Of a DNA stretch of 14,135 bases, positions 12,928-14,135 are shown in pieces. Where the stretch lies: contig JAEZKN010000245.1 in assembly GCA_023415395.1 (NCBI GenBank), forward strand, positions 1 to 14,135, given 5' to 3'. The translations under genes and the position numbers were made by a program. The notes under the pieces were generated by a model. It did no database searches. It was not told the origin of the DNA and saw nothing but the letters and a program-made list of their open reading frames with translations. The DNA is from Actinomycetes bacterium (GTDB taxonomy: Bacteria; Actinomycetota; Actinomycetes; Propionibacteriales; Nocardioidaceae). Within the stretch, counting starts at the first letter, position 1, and each line of letters opens with the position of its first letter.

Positions 12928-14135
12928 TCACACCACCGGCACGCCGGCCAGCGCCGTCGCCAGGTCCTCGTCGGACAGCGGGTCGTCCTCGAGCCGCCCG
13001 GACAGGAAGCTCTCGTAGGCCCCGAGCTCGAGCAGCCCGTGGCCCGAGAGCCCCACCACGATGACCTGCTCGTCGGTGGCGGCCAGCGCCTCCCGGCGTA
13101 CCTGGGCCAGGGCGTGGGACGACTCGGGGGCGGGCACGACGCCCTGGGTGCGCGCGAACTCGACCGCGGCCTCGAAGCACTCGCGCTGGTGGAGCGCGGT
13201 CGCCTCGATGAGGCCCTCGTGGACGGCGTGCGAGACCAGCGGCGCCATCCCGTGGTAGCGCAGCCCGCCCGCGTGGATCGGGGAGGGCACGAAGTCGTGG
13301 CCGAGCGTGTACATCTTCATCAGCGGCGTCAGCCCGGCCGTGTCGCCGAAGTCGTAGCGGTACTCGCCCCGGGTGAGCGTCGGGCAGGACGTCGGCTCCA
13401 CCGCCAGGATCCGCGGGCTCTGGTGGCCGGCGAGCTTCTCGCGCAGGAACGGGAAGGTCAGGCCGGCGAAGTTGGAGCCGCCGCCGGCGCACCCGACGAC
13501 GAGGTCCGCGCCGGACTCGCCGGCCTTGGCCAGCTGGCGCAGCGTCTCCTCGCCGATGACCGTCTGGTGGAGCAGCACGTGGTTGAGCACCGAGCCGAGG
13601 GCGTACTTGGTGTCCTCGCGCTGCGCCGCCACCTCGACCGCCTCGGAGATCGCGATGCCCAGCGAGCCCGGGTGGTCCTCGGGGAAGGCCTTGCCGGACT
13701 CGGTGAGCCGGCTCGGCGAGCGGTGCACGGTGCCGCCGAAGACCTCGATGAGCGTGCGGCGCTGCGGCTTGGTGTCGAAGGACGCCCCGACCTGCCAGAC
13801 CTCGCACACCAGGCCGAACAGCGAGCAGGCGTAGGAGAGCGCGGTGCCCCACTGCCCGGCGCCGGTCTCGGTGGTGAGCTTGGTGATGCCGTTCTGGGCG
13901 TTGTAGTAGACCTGCGGCACCGACGTGTTCGTCTTGTGCGAGCCGGCGGGGGAGACGCCCTCGTTCTTGTAGTAGATCCGCGCCTTGGTCCCGAGCTTCT
14001 GCTCCCAGCGCCGGGCCCGGTACAGCGGGCTGGGCCGGTACTGCCGGTAGACGTCGAGCACCGGCTCCGGGATCTCGACGTATCGCTCGGTCGTGACCTC
14101 CTGGAGGATGAGCTCCATCGGGAACAGCGCCGCCA
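12928..14135 (-). CDS. trpB2: TrpB-like PLP-dependent enzyme (TrpB2 type), 5' end beyond right edge
   Basis: A pyridoxal-phosphate enzyme of the tryptophan synthase beta TrpB2 branch, which joins serine and indole to give tryptophan or acts in related beta-replacements. TrpB2 differs from TrpB1 in segments such as EGVSPAGSHKTNTS, TLTRGEYRYDFGD and HAGGLRYHGMAP. The Schiff-base lysine is in SHKTNTS, the catalytic glutamate in TTETGAGQWG and the phosphate-binding loop in GCAGGGSNF. About 402 residues are visible. The ATG at 14118 is not the true start: upstream codons read AALFP, the usual TrpB2 sequence before MELI, and the frame is open to the edge. Full-length relatives are about 430-450 aa. 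No trpA, trpC or other tryptophan gene is in view, as is common for TrpB2, so its physiological reaction is uncertain. Confidence 0.92.
   Translation of the reverse strand, partial: AALFPMELILQEVTTERYVEIPEPVLDVYRQYRPSPLYRARRWEQKLGTKARIYYKNEGVSPAGSHKTNTSVPQVYYNAQNGITKLTTETGAGQWGTALSYACSLFGLVCEVWQVGASFDTKPQRRTLIEVFGGTVHRSPSRLTESGKAFPEDHPGSLGIAISEAVEVAAQREDTKYALGSVLNHVLLHQTVIGEETLRQLAKAGESGADLVVGCAGGGSNFAGLTFPFLREKLAGHQSPRILAVEPTSCPTLTRGEYRYDFGDTAGLTPLMKMYTLGHDFVPSPIHAGGLRYHGMAPLVSHAVHEGLIEATALHQRECFEAAVEFARTQGVVPAPESSHALAQVRREALAATDEQVIVVGLSGHGLLELGAYESFLSGRLEDDPLSDEDLATALAGVPVV

Noticed and set aside
1..14135. CRISPR arrays, tRNA or rRNA genes, transposases, phage or defence genes
   Set aside because: No repeat-spacer pattern, tRNA-like cloverleaf, rRNA stretch or mobile or defence protein motif was seen on either strand by eye. 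A covariance-model scan would be decisive for small RNAs.

Overview
The window looks like chromosome from a high-GC Gram-positive actinobacterium, most likely a Nocardioidaceae-type organism (Nocardioides, Pimelobacter or relatives). The basis is very high GC with strong third-position GC bias, GTG starts, several genes with a TANNNT -10 box directly before the start codon and no Shine-Dalgarno (leaderless mRNAs), and actinobacterial forms of each protein. The lineage is an inference; no rRNA is present. It reads mostly as ordinary housekeeping and accessory chromosome. I saw no phage, transposase, CRISPR array, tRNA or rRNA. Every intergenic gap is shorter than 200 bases.

Layout. (1) 1-1828, minus: a MacB/LolD-type ABC exporter, ATPase followed by FtsX-like permease; the permease runs off the left edge. 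The first ~55 bases read as a later piece of the same permease in the opposite orientation, a fold-back junction. (2) 1958-2677, plus: a GntR/UTRA (DasR-like) regulator, divergent from the ABC genes, with a 10-bp palindrome in its promoter. (3) 2710-2793: a nested palindromic element between convergent genes. (4) 2809-4223: a Cys-containing small protein of unknown function (minus), divergent from a CutC-family protein and a DUF4031 protein (plus). (5) 4269-5319: an HD-domain phosphohydrolase (minus), divergent from a ketosteroid-isomerase-like protein (plus) that has a perfect KstR-type operator just upstream. (6) 5312-8673, minus: a secreted multi-repeat beta-sandwich protein, a DUF2236/MpaB-like oxygenase and the RNA ligase RtcB. 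(7) 8852-10060, minus: an E. coli-type SerA with ACT domain. (8) 10197-12920, plus: a large secreted alpha/beta hydrolase with Calx-beta-like C-terminal domains and a possible ECF-sigma promoter. (9) 12928-14135, minus: a TrpB2-type PLP enzyme that continues past the right edge.

Most genes appear to be independent transcription units with their own promoters. The only clear operon is the ABC ATPase-permease pair; cutC and the DUF4031 gene are close enough to be a second. The most informative regulatory sign is the KstR box, which ties one gene to the steroid catabolic regulon. No single new multi-gene system is evident. The points most worth a second look are the fold-back junction at the left edge, the KstR-box/isomerase pair, the nested palindrome, and the run of leaderless promoters.
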